The notes below the pieces were generated by a model. It made no database searches. It saw only the letters and a program-made list of their open reading frames with translations, and was not told where the DNA came from. A DNA stretch of 64,000 bases from Devosia sp. A16 (GTDB lineage: Bacteria > Pseudomonadota > Alphaproteobacteria > Rhizobiales > Devosiaceae), in NCBI RefSeq assembly GCF_001402915.1, contig NZ_CP012945.1, positions 372,001-436,000 of the forward strand. The letters are read 5' to 3'. Both the position numbers and the translations under genes were made by a program. Shown piece by piece: positions 19,846 to 28,101 of the stretch; the first letter of the stretch is position 1, and each line of letters opens with the position of its first letter.

Positions 19846-21309
19846 TCACGCCACCTCCCTCGTCAGCCGTTCGCCCTCGCCCGTCGTCTCGAGGAAGAAC
19901 CGCCGCAACAGGTTCTGCGCCGCCAGCAGCCGATATTCGGCCGAGGCGCGCATATCGGTCAGCGGCTGGTAGTCCTCGGCAAAGGCCGGGATCGCCGCTT
20001 CTACGGTCGCCACGGTCCACGGCTTGCCCACGAGCGCCGCTTCCACCGCCCGGGCCCGCTTCGGCGTCGCCGCCATGCCGCCATAGGCAATGGTGATCGC
20101 GGCCACCTGGCCCGCATTTAGCCGCAGCCGGAAGGCGCCGCAGAGCGCCGAGATATCCTCGTCCTTGCGCTTGGTGATCTTGTAGCAGGCGAACGCTTCG
20201 CCCGCCGGCAGCGACGGGATGGTGACGCTCTCGACGAACTCGCCGGGCTGCCGGTCCTGCTTGCCATACGCGATGAAGAAATCCTCGAGCTTCACCTCAC
20301 GACGGGCCTCGCCCCTCCTGAGCGTGATCGAGGCGCCGAGCGCCATCAGCGGCGGCGGCGTGTCGCCGATCGGCGAGCCATTGGCGATATTGGCGCCGAT
20401 GGTGCCCATGTTGCGCACCTGCTGACCGCCGATGCGCATCCAGAGTTCGGTCAACTGCGGAAAGCGTCCCGTCACCGCCGCGGTGGCGTCGGAATAGGTC
20501 ACTCCGGCCCCGAGCTTCAGCGCACCTTCGGTCGCTTCGATCGACTGCAGCCCGGCAACGTCGCCGATGAAGATCATCGGCCCGATATCGCGCATGAACT
20601 TGGTGATCCACAGGCCGACATCGGTGGCGCCCGAGACCAACGTCCCCCCGGGGTTGGCGGGATAGACTTCGGCGAGATCGTCGGCCGAGGCCGGCACGAT
20701 GATCCGGTCCTTGCCCTCGCCGATCTCCACCCGGCGGCCATCGCGCAGCTTCTCGAGCCGCGCCCTGATCGTCTGCCGTTCGACCACCAGCGGATCGGCC
20801 ACCACCTTGCCATAGGCCGAAATCGACCGGCCGGCCTTGATGATCGGCGAGTAACCGGTGCAGCGGCAGAGGTTGCCCTGCAGCGCCACCTCGATATCGT
20901 TCACCGACGGATCGGCGTTCTGCATCCACATGCCGTAGAGCGACATCACGATGCCCGGCGTGCAGAAGCCGCACTGGCTGCCATGATGCTCGACCATCGC
21001 CTGCTGCACCGGGTGCAGCGGGCCGTTGGCCGCCGACAGGTGCTCGACCGTCACCACATGCGTTGCATCGAGGGAACCGACGAAGCAGATGCAGGCATTG
21101 ACCGATTCATAGACCAACTCGCCCGACGTCACCCGCCCCACCAGCACCGTGCAGGCGCCGCAATCGCCCTCGGCGCAGCCTTCCTTCGAGCCGGTCATGC
21201 GCTTGTCGAGGCGGAGAAAATCGAGCAGCGTACGGGTTGCCGAAATCTCGTCCAGCACGACGTCCTGGTCGTTGAGGATGAAGCGCAGCTCCTTCCGGAT
21301 CTCGGTCAT
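19846..21309 (-). CDS. xdhA: Xanthine dehydrogenase iron-sulfur/FAD subunit XdhA
   Basis: The small subunit carries two [2Fe-2S] clusters and FAD and passes electrons from the molybdenum site to NAD+. Residues 1-165 hold the plant-type cluster (CAEGDCGACTV) and the alpha-helical cluster domain (CGFCTPGIVM ... CRCTGYSPI). The FAD domain follows (GATDVGLWITK, TIGANIANGSPIGD). Length is 487 residues. The ATG at 21309 overlaps the hiuH stop by one base (TGATG); the longer frame to 21552 only shadows hiuH. Confidence 0.95.
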   Translation of the reverse strand: MTEIRKELRFILNDQDVVLDEISATRTLLDFLRLDKRMTGSKEGCAEGDCGACTVLVGRVTSGELVYESVNACICFVGSLDATHVVTVEHLSAANGPLHPVQQAMVEHHGSQCGFCTPGIVMSLYGMWMQNADPSVNDIEVALQGNLCRCTGYSPIIKAGRSISAYGKVVADPLVVERQTIRARLEKLRDGRRVEIGEGKDRIIVPASADDLAEVYPANPGGTLVSGATDVGLWITKFMRDIGPMIFIGDVAGLQSIEATEGALKLGAGVTYSDATAAVTGRFPQLTELWMRIGGQQVRNMGTIGANIANGSPIGDTPPPLMALGASITLRRGEARREVKLEDFFIAYGKQDRQPGEFVESVTIPSLPAGEAFACYKITKRKDEDISALCGAFRLRLNAGQVAAITIAYGGMAATPKRARAVEAALVGKPWTVATVEAAIPAFAEDYQPLTDMRASAEYRLLAAQNLLRRFFLETTGEGERLTREVA

Positions 21310-21665
21310 CAGCTTCCCCGGTAGGTCGAATATCCATACGGCGAGACGAGCAGCGGCACGTGGTAATGCGCCGCCTCGCTCATCGTGAACCGCACCGGCA
21401 CCGTGTCGAGGAATGGGTTCTCGAGTTCCACCCCGATCCGCTCGAAATACTGCCCCACATGGAAGATCAGCTCGTAGCTGCCCAGATGGAAGCGGTCGCC
21501 TTCCAGCAGCGGTTGGTCCACCCGCCCGTCGGCATTGGTGTGTCCGGACCATATATGGTGCGTATGGTCGCCATGTACCATCAGCAAATCGAGCCGCATG
21601 CCCGCGGCCGGCTTGCCATGCGTCGTATCGAGTACGTGCGTCGTCAGGCGTGCTGAACCCGCCAT
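21309..21665 (-). CDS. hiuH: 5-hydroxyisourate hydrolase
   Basis: Transthyretin-related enzyme that opens 5-hydroxyisourate to OHCU, directly after PuuD in the pathway. The 118-residue protein has the N-terminal signature LTTHVLDTTHGKPA and the hallmark C-terminal tetrapeptide YRGS. The His, Arg and Ser positions expected for catalysis are present. It is the first gene of the long minus-strand purine operon and diverges from puuE across a 209-base promoter region. Confidence 0.95.
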   Translation of the reverse strand: MAGSARLTTHVLDTTHGKPAAGMRLDLLMVHGDHTHHIWSGHTNADGRVDQPLLEGDRFHLGSYELIFHVGQYFERIGVELENPFLDTVPVRFTMSEAAHYHVPLLVSPYGYSTYRGS

Positions 21666-21719
21666 CGTCTAGTCCCTTCGCCCTGCCCGCCGGATCGCCC
21701 CCACGGCTCCCGCTTGCCG

Positions 21720-21736
21720 TTGAGGCATTACCTCAA
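21720..21736. promoter_or_regulatory. Palindrome in the hiuH-puuE divergent promoter
   Basis: TTGAGGcattaCCTCAA is a perfect 6-5-6 inverted repeat, placed 55 bases before hiuH. It is a good candidate operator for a purine-responsive regulator, but no regulator gene for the pathway lies in the window. Confidence 0.5.
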
Positions 21737-21789
21737 GTTGCCTGACTATTGAGCATATTCGACTCCGTTCCAAGGGGTGCTGGGTAGAT

Positions 21790-21814
21790 TTTTACCAACT
21801 GGTCCACTTTTACC
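21790..21814. promoter_or_regulatory. Direct repeats TTTTACC in the hiuH-puuE promoter
   Basis: Two TTTTACC units start exactly 18 bases apart, about 60 bases before puuE. The spacing would put both on nearly the same face of the helix, as for an activator or repressor dimer. Function is inference. Confidence 0.35.
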
Positions 21815-21874
21815 GCCCTTGCGTCGCGCGAGCCCGCTCGCGATAAATCGGCGACCAACCTGAAGGAGCAAGCG

Positions 21875-23293
21875 ATGCGTTATCCCCGGAACATGCAGGG
21901 TTACGGCCCGAATCCGCCGGATGCGCAATGGCCCGGCGGCGCGCGTGTCGCAGTGCAGTTCGTGCTCAACTACGAGGAAGGCGGCGAGAACAACATCCTG
22001 CATGGCGACGCGGCGTCCGAGGCCTTCCTCGTCGACGTGATCGGCGCCGTGCCTTGGCCGGGCAAGCGGCACTGGAACGTCGAGTCGATGTACGAATACG
22101 GCGCCCGCGCCGGTTTCTGGCGGCTGCACCGGCTGTTCGCTGGCCTGAACCTGCCGGTCACCGTCTATGGCGTCGCCACGGCGCTGCAGCGCTCGCCCGA
22201 GCAGGTCAAGGCCATGCTCGACGCCGACTGGGAGATCGCCAGCCACGGGCTGAAGTGGATCGACTACAAGGATTACGACATCGAGCACGAGCGCGAGGAC
22301 CTGCACGCCGCGATCAAGCTCCATACCGAGGTGATCGGCAGCCGCCCGACCGGCTGGTATTGCGGCCGCACGTCGGTGAACACCGTCGACCTCGCCAGCG
22401 AGGAAGGCGGCTTCACCTATGTCTCCGATACCTATGACGACGACCTGCCCTATTACCGCGAGCATTTCGGCAGCCCGCAGCTGATCATCCCCTATTCGCT
22501 CGCCACCAACGACATGCGCTTCACCACCGCGTCGGGCTTCGCCAATGGCGAGGAATATTTCCAGCTGCTCAAGGACACCTTCGACGTGCTCTATGCCGAG
22601 GGTGAGGCCGGCTCGCCCAAGATGATGTCGCTGGGGCTGCACTGCCGGCTGGTCGGCATGCCTGGCCGCTTCGCAGGGCTCAAGCGCTTCGTCGACTACA
22701 TCCTCCAAAAGGACAAGGTCTGGATCGCCAAGCGCATCGACATCGCCGAGCACTGGCTGAAGACCCACCCCTATGTGAAGCAGGAGATCGTCCCGTCAGA
22801 GCTGGCGCTCGACGATTTCACCCAGCTGTTCGGCAACGTGTTCGAACACTCCGAATGGGTGGCCGAACGGGCCCACAAGCGCGAGATGGGCCCGGCGCAC
22901 GATACCGCGACGGGCCTGCATGCACTGATGAGCCAGGTGTTCCGCGCCGCCGCACCGGCCGAACGGCTCGCCGTGCTCAACGCCCACCCCGATCTCGCCG
23001 GCAAGCTCGCGGCGGCCAGGCGCCTGACTTCGGAATCCGAGTCCGAACAGGCCTCGGCCGGGCTCGACGCGCTGACCGATGCCGAGCGGAGAAAGTTCGG
23101 CGAGATGAATGCGGCTTATGTGGAGAAGTTCGGCTTCCCCTTCATCATTGCCGTACGCGACAACACCAAGGCGCAGATCATGGCGGCGTTCGAAAAGCGC
23201 CTCGCCAATGATCGCGAGGCCGAGTTCGCCACCGCCTGCCGGCAGGTCGAGCGGATCGCGGAACTGCGGATCAGGCAGATTCTGGGCGGCTGA
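21875..23293 (+). CDS. puuE: Fused allantoinase (PuuE) and OHCU decarboxylase (UraD)
   Basis: Residues 1 to about 305 are a PuuE-type allantoinase, of the polysaccharide-deacetylase fold: RYPRNMQGYGPNPPDAQWPGGARVAVQFVLNYEEG, HGLKWIDY, GWYCGRTS and LHCRLVGMPGR. Residues from about 310 to 472 form an OHCU decarboxylase with the catalytic HPDLAG, the EQASAGL stretch and YVEKFGFPFIIAV. One polypeptide would thus carry out OHCU to (S)-allantoin and allantoin to allantoate, in reverse domain order to the reactions. AAGGAGCAAGCG precedes the ATG. The gene is divergent from hiuH and not followed by other pathway genes. Confidence 0.94.
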   Translation: MRYPRNMQGYGPNPPDAQWPGGARVAVQFVLNYEEGGENNILHGDAASEAFLVDVIGAVPWPGKRHWNVESMYEYGARAGFWRLHRLFAGLNLPVTVYGVATALQRSPEQVKAMLDADWEIASHGLKWIDYKDYDIEHEREDLHAAIKLHTEVIGSRPTGWYCGRTSVNTVDLASEEGGFTYVSDTYDDDLPYYREHFGSPQLIIPYSLATNDMRFTTASGFANGEEYFQLLKDTFDVLYAEGEAGSPKMMSLGLHCRLVGMPGRFAGLKRFVDYILQKDKVWIAKRIDIAEHWLKTHPYVKQEIVPSELALDDFTQLFGNVFEHSEWVAERAHKREMGPAHDTATGLHALMSQVFRAAAPAERLAVLNAHPDLAGKLAAARRLTSESESEQASAGLDALTDAERRKFGEMNAAYVEKFGFPFIIAVRDNTKAQIMAAFEKRLANDREAEFATACRQVERIAELRIRQILGG

Positions 23294-23315
23294 GCCAGAC
23301 GCTCCTCCGGCGCCA

Positions 23316-23432
23316 GCCGACCCCCACCCCTGTCCCCTCCCCCTAAACATGGGGAGGGAGACCAAAACACCGGCATCAGTGAGAGCGTCTCCCCCCCTTC
23401 TTAGGGGGAGGGATCAAGGGTGGGGTCAGCCC
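23316..23432. repeat. Long inverted repeat (GACCCCCACCCC family)
   Basis: Same family as 8688-8802, here with CCTAAACATGGGGAGG in the left half and TTAGGGGGAGGGATCA in the right half. It separates puuE from the ArsR module. Confidence 0.8.
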
Positions 23433-23486
23433 GCGCCGGCGCTTCGGTGTGCACACACCCTGCTTGACATCCCCCACAACATCAAT

Positions 23487-23520
23487 CATAACCATATCGT
23501 TATATAGCGAACAGGTTATG
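23487..23520. promoter_or_regulatory. Candidate ArsR operator before the first ArsR gene
   Basis: CATAACC (23487-23493) and GGTTATG (23514-23520) are perfect inverted arms around TCGTTATATAGCGA (23497-23510), itself a near-perfect palindrome. It ends just before the start codon at 23523, as expected for autorepression. The core GTTATA also occurs in the operator at 28604. Confidence 0.55.
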
Positions 23521-23522
23521 AA

Positions 23523-23879
23523 ATGCAGCCGAATCCGAACCAGCTCGATCTTACCTTCGCCGCCCTTGCCGATCCGACCCGGCGGGCGATCCTCGCGCGC
23601 TTGGCCGAGGGCGAGGCGTCGGTCAATGAGCTGGCGGCGCCGTTCGAGATGAGCCAGCCGGCCATCTCCAAGCACATCAAGGTACTGGAGAATGCCGGGC
23701 TGGTGTCACGCGGCAAGGATGCGCAGCGCCGTCCGGTGAAGATCGAGGCGCTGCCGCTGGCCGACGCCGTGGGCTGGCTCGAGAACTATCGCAAGTTCTG
23801 GGAACAGAGCTACCAGCGCCTCGATACCCTGCTCGACGAGCTGCAGCGTTTCGCCCCCAAGGGCGACAAGAAGAACTGA
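23523..23879 (+). CDS. ArsR-family winged-helix regulator
   Basis: A 118-residue regulator with the ArsR pattern LDLTFAALADPTRRAILARLAEGEASVNELA and the recognition helix MSQPAISKHIKVLENAGLVSR. It lacks the metal-binding CxC of classical ArsR. It belongs to the subgroup usually encoded next to AHSA1/SRPBCC proteins, which follow here 27 bases downstream. It probably represses its own operon (23523-24951 and perhaps further) through the adjacent palindromes. The inducing ligand is unknown. Confidence 0.93.
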   Translation: MQPNPNQLDLTFAALADPTRRAILARLAEGEASVNELAAPFEMSQPAISKHIKVLENAGLVSRGKDAQRRPVKIEALPLADAVGWLENYRKFWEQSYQRLDTLLDELQRFAPKGDKKN

Positions 23880-23906
23880 GCCACAAGAAGACCGGAGGAG
23901 ACGCCC

Positions 23907-24389
23907 ATGCAGCCGCCTTTGACAATCACCCTGCCGTCGGACCGCGAGATTGCCGTCACTCGCACCTTCAAGGCGCCGGCCGACCTGGTGTTCGACTGCT
24001 GGACCATCCCGGCGCTGATCCGCCGCTGGCTCGGGCCGGCCGACTGGGTGTTCGTCACCTGCGAGTTCGATGCCCGCGTCGGCGGCAAGTGGCGCTTCGT
24101 CACCAGGGGGCCGAGCGGTTTCGAGATGGGCTCGTCCGGCGAGGTGCTGGAGATCAACCGGCCCGACTGGATCAAGACCAACGAAATCTACGACATGGAC
24201 TGGACCGGCGGGCAGACCATCGTCACCAACCGCATCACCGAGGCCGATGGCATCACCACCTCGGTGGTGAACATTCTCTACGCCAATAAGGAAGCACGCG
24301 ACGGTGCCAGGGCCACCCCGATGGCCGAGGGCATGGAGATGGGCTTCAAGCGGCTCGATGAACTGCTGGCCGATATGCCGGCCTACTGA
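23907..24389 (+). CDS. SRPBCC (AHSA1-type) domain protein
   Basis: A 160-residue START-like protein: REIAVTRTFKAPADLVFDCWTIPALIRRWLGPADW is the typical opening of AHSA1-like SRPBCC proteins, and the C-terminal helix EGMEMGFKRLDELLAD closes the lipid or ligand cavity. No enzymatic residues are recognisable. It is preceded by a good AGGAGA site and sits directly behind the ArsR regulator, with which such proteins are commonly paired. Ligand unknown. Confidence 0.9.
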   Translation: MQPPLTITLPSDREIAVTRTFKAPADLVFDCWTIPALIRRWLGPADWVFVTCEFDARVGGKWRFVTRGPSGFEMGSSGEVLEINRPDWIKTNEIYDMDWTGGQTIVTNRITEADGITTSVVNILYANKEARDGARATPMAEGMEMGFKRLDELLADMPAY

Positions 24390-24440
24390 CGCCCCGGGCA
24401 CGCCCGGACACACTGACTTTCAACAGCGACTACCCCACCG

Positions 24441-24459
24441 CTGAAGCGTTCCGCTTCAG
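24441..24459. other. Perfect hairpin between the SRPBCC and VOC genes
   Basis: CTGAAGCG-TTC-CGCTTCAG forms an 8-base stem without a T run. It may be an mRNA processing or stabilising hairpin rather than a terminator. Confidence 0.4.
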
Positions 24460-24492
24460 GGACCAGGACAACTCACCCCAAGGAGACTTCAA

Positions 24493-24951
24493 ATGCCCAA
24501 GATCATGCCCTGCCTGTGGATCGACGACCGCATCGAAGAGATGGTGGATTTCTACGTCAAGACCTTCAAGGACGCCGAAATCCACAAGGTCGACCGCTAT
24601 CCGGATGGCCGCGTGCTCACCATCACCTTCCGCCTGCGCGACCAGGAGTTCATGGCGCTGAATGGCGGCCCGCAGTTCAAGTTCACCGAAGCGGTCTCCT
24701 TCACTGTCGATTGCGATGGCCAGGAGGAGGTCGACTACCTGTGGGATACCTTGGTCGCCGACGGCGGCGAGGAGAGCCAGTGTGCCTGGCTGAAGGACAA
24801 ATACGGCCTCAGCTGGCAGATCGTCCCGCGCCAGCTGACCGAAGCGCTCGCCGGCAGCGATCGCGCCGGAGCCGGCCGCGCCATGCAGGCCATGTTCCAG
24901 ATGAAGAAGATCATCGTGGCCGACATCGAAAAGGCCTACGCCGGCAACTAG
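24493..24951 (+). CDS. VOC superfamily protein (PhnB / 3-demethylubiquinone methyltransferase-like)
   Basis: A 152-residue VOC-fold protein of the PhnB-like group: MPKIMPCLWIDDRIEEMVDFYVKTF at the N-terminus, then FRLRDQEFMALNGGPQFKF and the C-terminal GLSWQIVPRQLTEAL. Proteins of this group often stand in ArsR/AHSA1 operons; despite the database name, methyltransferase activity is not shown for most. An AAGGAG site precedes the ATG. Probably the third gene of the ArsR operon. Confidence 0.9.
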   Translation: MPKIMPCLWIDDRIEEMVDFYVKTFKDAEIHKVDRYPDGRVLTITFRLRDQEFMALNGGPQFKFTEAVSFTVDCDGQEEVDYLWDTLVADGGEESQCAWLKDKYGLSWQIVPRQLTEALAGSDRAGAGRAMQAMFQMKKIIVADIEKAYAGN

Positions 24952-25045
24952 CCGGAAGCTTCCCCCAACCCATCGCCGGGCCTTCCCCCGCGTGCTGCCC
25001 AGCGCGCGGCCGGGAGCGGCTTGCCGCAAAAATCCGGAGTTCCCT

Positions 25046-26806
25046 ATGCGCCGCCGAACCTTCCTCCTCACCGTCAGCTCGCTGGTGCTGGCCTCGAGTC
25101 TTCCCACCCTCGCCCGGCAGCCGACTTTCGAGCCTGCCGCCCTCGCCGCGCTCAAGGGCAAGATCGAAGCCTCGATCGCCAAAGGCGACATGCCCGGCGC
25201 CGTCTGGCTGCTCGCCAAGGGCGACGAGGTCGTCGTCGATACCGCCGGCAGCACCGCCTATGAGGGCGGCGTGCCGATGCGGCGCGACACGATCTTCCGC
25301 ATCGCTTCGGTCGGCAAGGCCGTCGGCACGGCGGCAGTGATGATGCTGGTCGAAGACGGCAAACTCCGCCTCGACGAACCGGTCGATCGGCTGCTGCCCG
25401 AACTCGCCAACCGCCAGGTGCTGAAGGATCTCAAGGGCCCGATCACCGACACCGTGCCGGCAACCCGCCCGATCCTGGTGCGCGACCTGATGAATTTCAC
25501 GCTCGGTTTCGGCGTGCTGTTCGACCCGACCCTGCCGATCCAGCAGGCGATCGACGCGCGCCAGCTGGTCAACGGCCAGCCGGTGCCGCCGACGCCGTGG
25601 ACGCCGGACGAATGGCTGGCGAAGTTCGCCGAGCTGCCGCTGATGCATCAGCCGGGCGAGACCTGGATGTACAATACCGGCTCGCTCCTGCTCGGCGTAC
25701 TGATCGCCCGCGCCTCCGGCATGCCGCTCGAGGATTTCCTCGAGGCCCGCATCTTTGCCCCGCTCGGCATGGCCGATACCGGCTTCTTCGTGCCGCCGGA
25801 AAAGCTCGATCGTTTCCAGCCGGCCTATGCCGTGAATTTCGCCACCAACGAGCAGTTCCTCGAGGATCCGGTCGACGACGTCTGGAGCAGGCCGCCGAGC
25901 TTCCCCTCAGCCGCCGGCGGGCTCGTCTCGACGCTCGACGACTATCTCGCCTTCGCCCGCATGTTGCTCAACCGGGGCCAGTACAAGGGGACACGCCTCC
26001 TAAGCGAGGCCTCGGTGGCCGAGATGACCCGCAACCAGCTGACGCCGGAGCAGAAGAAGGATGCCGGATTCGTCCCGGGCTTCTTCGACAAGCTCGGCTG
26101 GGGCTATGGCGTGCTGACCCACGACACGCCCGACGACATCACCCCCACGCCCGGCCGCTACGGCTGGGATGGCGGTTACGGCACCAGTTGGGCCAACGAC
26201 CCGGTGAGCGGGCTGATCGGCCTGATGTTCACCCAGTCGGTGCAATATTACATCACCTCCAACCAGTTCCACGATTTCTGGCGCGGCGCATTCACCGCCA
26301 TCGGCGCCGAAACCAAGGGAGTGTCCGACCTGCCCGAGCTCATCACCGACGACGTCGCCGTCACCCGCAGCTTCAACGCCTCACCCGAACGCGCCTGGCG
26401 CGCTTGGACCGAGGATACCGAAGTGATCAAGTGGTGGGGCCCACGCCCCTGGACCAGCCCGGAAGCCCGCATGGATGTGCGCGAGGGCGGCTATTCGGTG
26501 GTACTGATGCGCTCGCCCGAGGGCCACGACCTGTGGATGCGCTGGGAATATACCAAGGTGATCCCCAACCAGCGGCTCGAATACGTGCAAAACCTCTCCG
26601 ACAAGCACGGCAACCCGATCGATCCAACCAGTGTCGGCATGCCGGCCGAGTTCCCGCGCGATGTCGCGACCGTGGTGACGCTGACGCCCAAGGGCGACGT
26701 CACCGAGGTCACCATCACCGAGCACACCACCACCACCAGGCAGATGATGGATTACTCGCAGCTCGGCCTCGAGCAGGTTATGGATCAGCTGGGCCAGACC
26801 TTCTGA
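25046..26806 (+). CDS. Secreted serine hydrolase (beta-lactamase family) fused to an SRPBCC domain
   Basis: The 586-residue product starts MRRRTFLLTVSSLVLASS, an export signal. Residues ~30-420 are a class C beta-lactamase/esterase (S12) domain with the SxxK motif SVGK, WMYNTGSLLLGVLI at the second catalytic Tyr, and EDFLEARIFAPLGM. Residues ~425-586 are a separate AHSA1-type SRPBCC domain (TRSFNASPERAWRAWTEDTEVIKWWGPRPW). This two-domain join is unusual and resembles the neighbouring single-domain SRPBCC gene. If the signal works, the SRPBCC domain would be outside the cytoplasm, where it is not usually found. GGAG precedes the ATG. Confidence 0.85.
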   Translation: MRRRTFLLTVSSLVLASSLPTLARQPTFEPAALAALKGKIEASIAKGDMPGAVWLLAKGDEVVVDTAGSTAYEGGVPMRRDTIFRIASVGKAVGTAAVMMLVEDGKLRLDEPVDRLLPELANRQVLKDLKGPITDTVPATRPILVRDLMNFTLGFGVLFDPTLPIQQAIDARQLVNGQPVPPTPWTPDEWLAKFAELPLMHQPGETWMYNTGSLLLGVLIARASGMPLEDFLEARIFAPLGMADTGFFVPPEKLDRFQPAYAVNFATNEQFLEDPVDDVWSRPPSFPSAAGGLVSTLDDYLAFARMLLNRGQYKGTRLLSEASVAEMTRNQLTPEQKKDAGFVPGFFDKLGWGYGVLTHDTPDDITPTPGRYGWDGGYGTSWANDPVSGLIGLMFTQSVQYYITSNQFHDFWRGAFTAIGAETKGVSDLPELITDDVAVTRSFNASPERAWRAWTEDTEVIKWWGPRPWTSPEARMDVREGGYSVVLMRSPEGHDLWMRWEYTKVIPNQRLEYVQNLSDKHGNPIDPTSVGMPAEFPRDVATVVTLTPKGDVTEVTITEHTTTTRQMMDYSQLGLEQVMDQLGQTF

Positions 26807-26815
26807 GGCGCAGGA

Positions 26816-27526
26816 ATGGAACTCACCGCTGAAGCGATCCTCGCCCGGCTGCAGGACATGCGATCGGACGAGGAGCGGCAGAAATATCACCGCTACTTCA
26901 GCTTCGAGGACGATGCGGCCGACACTTTCATCGGTGTGCGCATGGGCGAGGTCTTCGCGCTGGCCAAACAATGCCTCGCGACGCCGCCCTCCGAGATCGA
27001 AAAGCTGATGGAGTCCGGCATCCACGAGGCGCGCGCCGCCGCTATGAGCATCATGGCCAAGCAGTACCAGGCGAGGCACACCACTCTGGAGCGCAAGCAG
27101 GAACTGTTCGAGCTCTACCTGCGCCGGCACGACCGCATCAACGACTGGGACCTGGTCGATCTCGCCGCCTATCACGTGGTCGGCCCGCATTTGGTCGACC
27201 GCCGGCGGGACGTGCTCTACCGGCTGGCGAAATCGACGAACCCGTGGGAGCGGCGCACCGCCATTCTCGCTACCTTCTCGTTCATCCGCCGCGGGCAGCT
27301 CGACGACGCCTTCGCCATCGCCGAACTGCTGCTCGATGACCCGCAGGAACTGGTGCAGAAGGCAGTCGGCTGGATGTTGCGCACCACCGACGGCAACCGG
27401 CCGGCGCTCGATGCCTTCCTCGACCAGCACGCCGCAAACATGCCGCGCATCATGCTGCGCAACGCCCTCGAGCATTATGCGCCGGACGATCGGGCGCGAT
27501 ATCTGGCGATGGGCAAGGGGAAGTAG
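26816..27526 (+). CDS. AlkD-like DNA alkylation repair protein
   Basis: A 236-residue all-helical HEAT-like repeat protein of the AlkD/DNA alkylation repair family, which excises bulky or N-alkylated bases. Typical parts are RMGEVFALAKQC, SGIHEARAAAMSIMAKQ, NDWDLVDLAAYHVVG, STNPWERRTAILATFSFIRRG and a C-terminal KAVGWMLR. It begins 10 bases after the hydrolase fusion, so it is likely co-transcribed with it. Confidence 0.9.
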   Translation: MELTAEAILARLQDMRSDEERQKYHRYFSFEDDAADTFIGVRMGEVFALAKQCLATPPSEIEKLMESGIHEARAAAMSIMAKQYQARHTTLERKQELFELYLRRHDRINDWDLVDLAAYHVVGPHLVDRRRDVLYRLAKSTNPWERRTAILATFSFIRRGQLDDAFAIAELLLDDPQELVQKAVGWMLRTTDGNRPALDAFLDQHAANMPRIMLRNALEHYAPDDRARYLAMGKGK

Positions 27527-27629
27527 AGCGCTCCCGTTGAGCCGTTCGGGAGGATTTCACGATGTGCTCACCCCACGCACCGGCCGTCATCGAGTTTGGG
27601 GTGGCTTCGGTGGTCGTGTAGCGCGGCCC

Positions 27630-27839
27630 TCAGTCGCCGCCTTCCCCGTCGGACTCGGCGATCGAGAAATCGTCACCACCGCCATCGCCGCTGCCCCGCC
27701 CTGCCCGTTGCCAGAAGCTTCCAGCCAGCCAGCCGAGGCCGATCAGCACAGCGACGGTCAGGACCGGCCAGAACATGGTGAGAAATCCGTAGACCGGCTC
27801 GCGGAACGACTGTTGCAGGTCGTGCAGCCAATCCAGCAT
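27630..27839 (-). CDS. Small membrane protein (69 aa)
   Basis: One hydrophobic segment (about residues 17-40, VYGFLTMFWPVLTVAVLIGLGWLAG region) is followed by a Gly/Asp-rich acidic tail. Its ATG directly follows the stop of the upstream 66-residue gene (TGAATG), which supports translation of both. Family not recognised. Confidence 0.5.
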   Translation of the reverse strand: MLDWLHDLQQSFREPVYGFLTMFWPVLTVAVLIGLGWLAGSFWQRAGRGSGDGGGDDFSIAESDGEGGD

Positions 27840-28040
27840 TCACTGCCCCGGATGGATCCCGTCGCGCTCGTCATGCGGCTCGCCGTCTTCCCAGTCGATC
27901 TCGGTATCGAGCGGGGGCTCAGCGTGGCCAAGCAGGCGATCGATCCACTGGCGCAGGGCGCGCCCAGCCTGTTCCAGTTGGATCGGATCGATCAACGGGC
28001 GCGGGTCCAGGGGGTGCGGATGGTCGGGTTGCGATGCCAT
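27840..28040 (-). CDS. Small acidic soluble protein (66 aa)
   Basis: Proline- and Asp/Glu-rich, with one amphipathic helix (EQAGRALRQWIDRLLGHAEP). The ATG at 28040 is proposed; the frame extends further without support. It abuts the 27630-27839 gene. Function unknown. Confidence 0.45.
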   Translation of the reverse strand: MASQPDHPHPLDPRPLIDPIQLEQAGRALRQWIDRLLGHAEPPLDTEIDWEDGEPHDERDGIHPGQ

Positions 28041-28101
28041 GCGGCAGAATCTGCGCCTGATTTCTAAACTTTTCCTGACACTCCGTGCCAGCCGCCCCTG
28101 G

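Noticed and set aside
16917-20096. 1059-codon plus-strand frame
   Set aside because: It runs antisense through xdhC, xdhB and the start of xdhA, all well supported, and has His/Arg/Asp-rich antisense composition.
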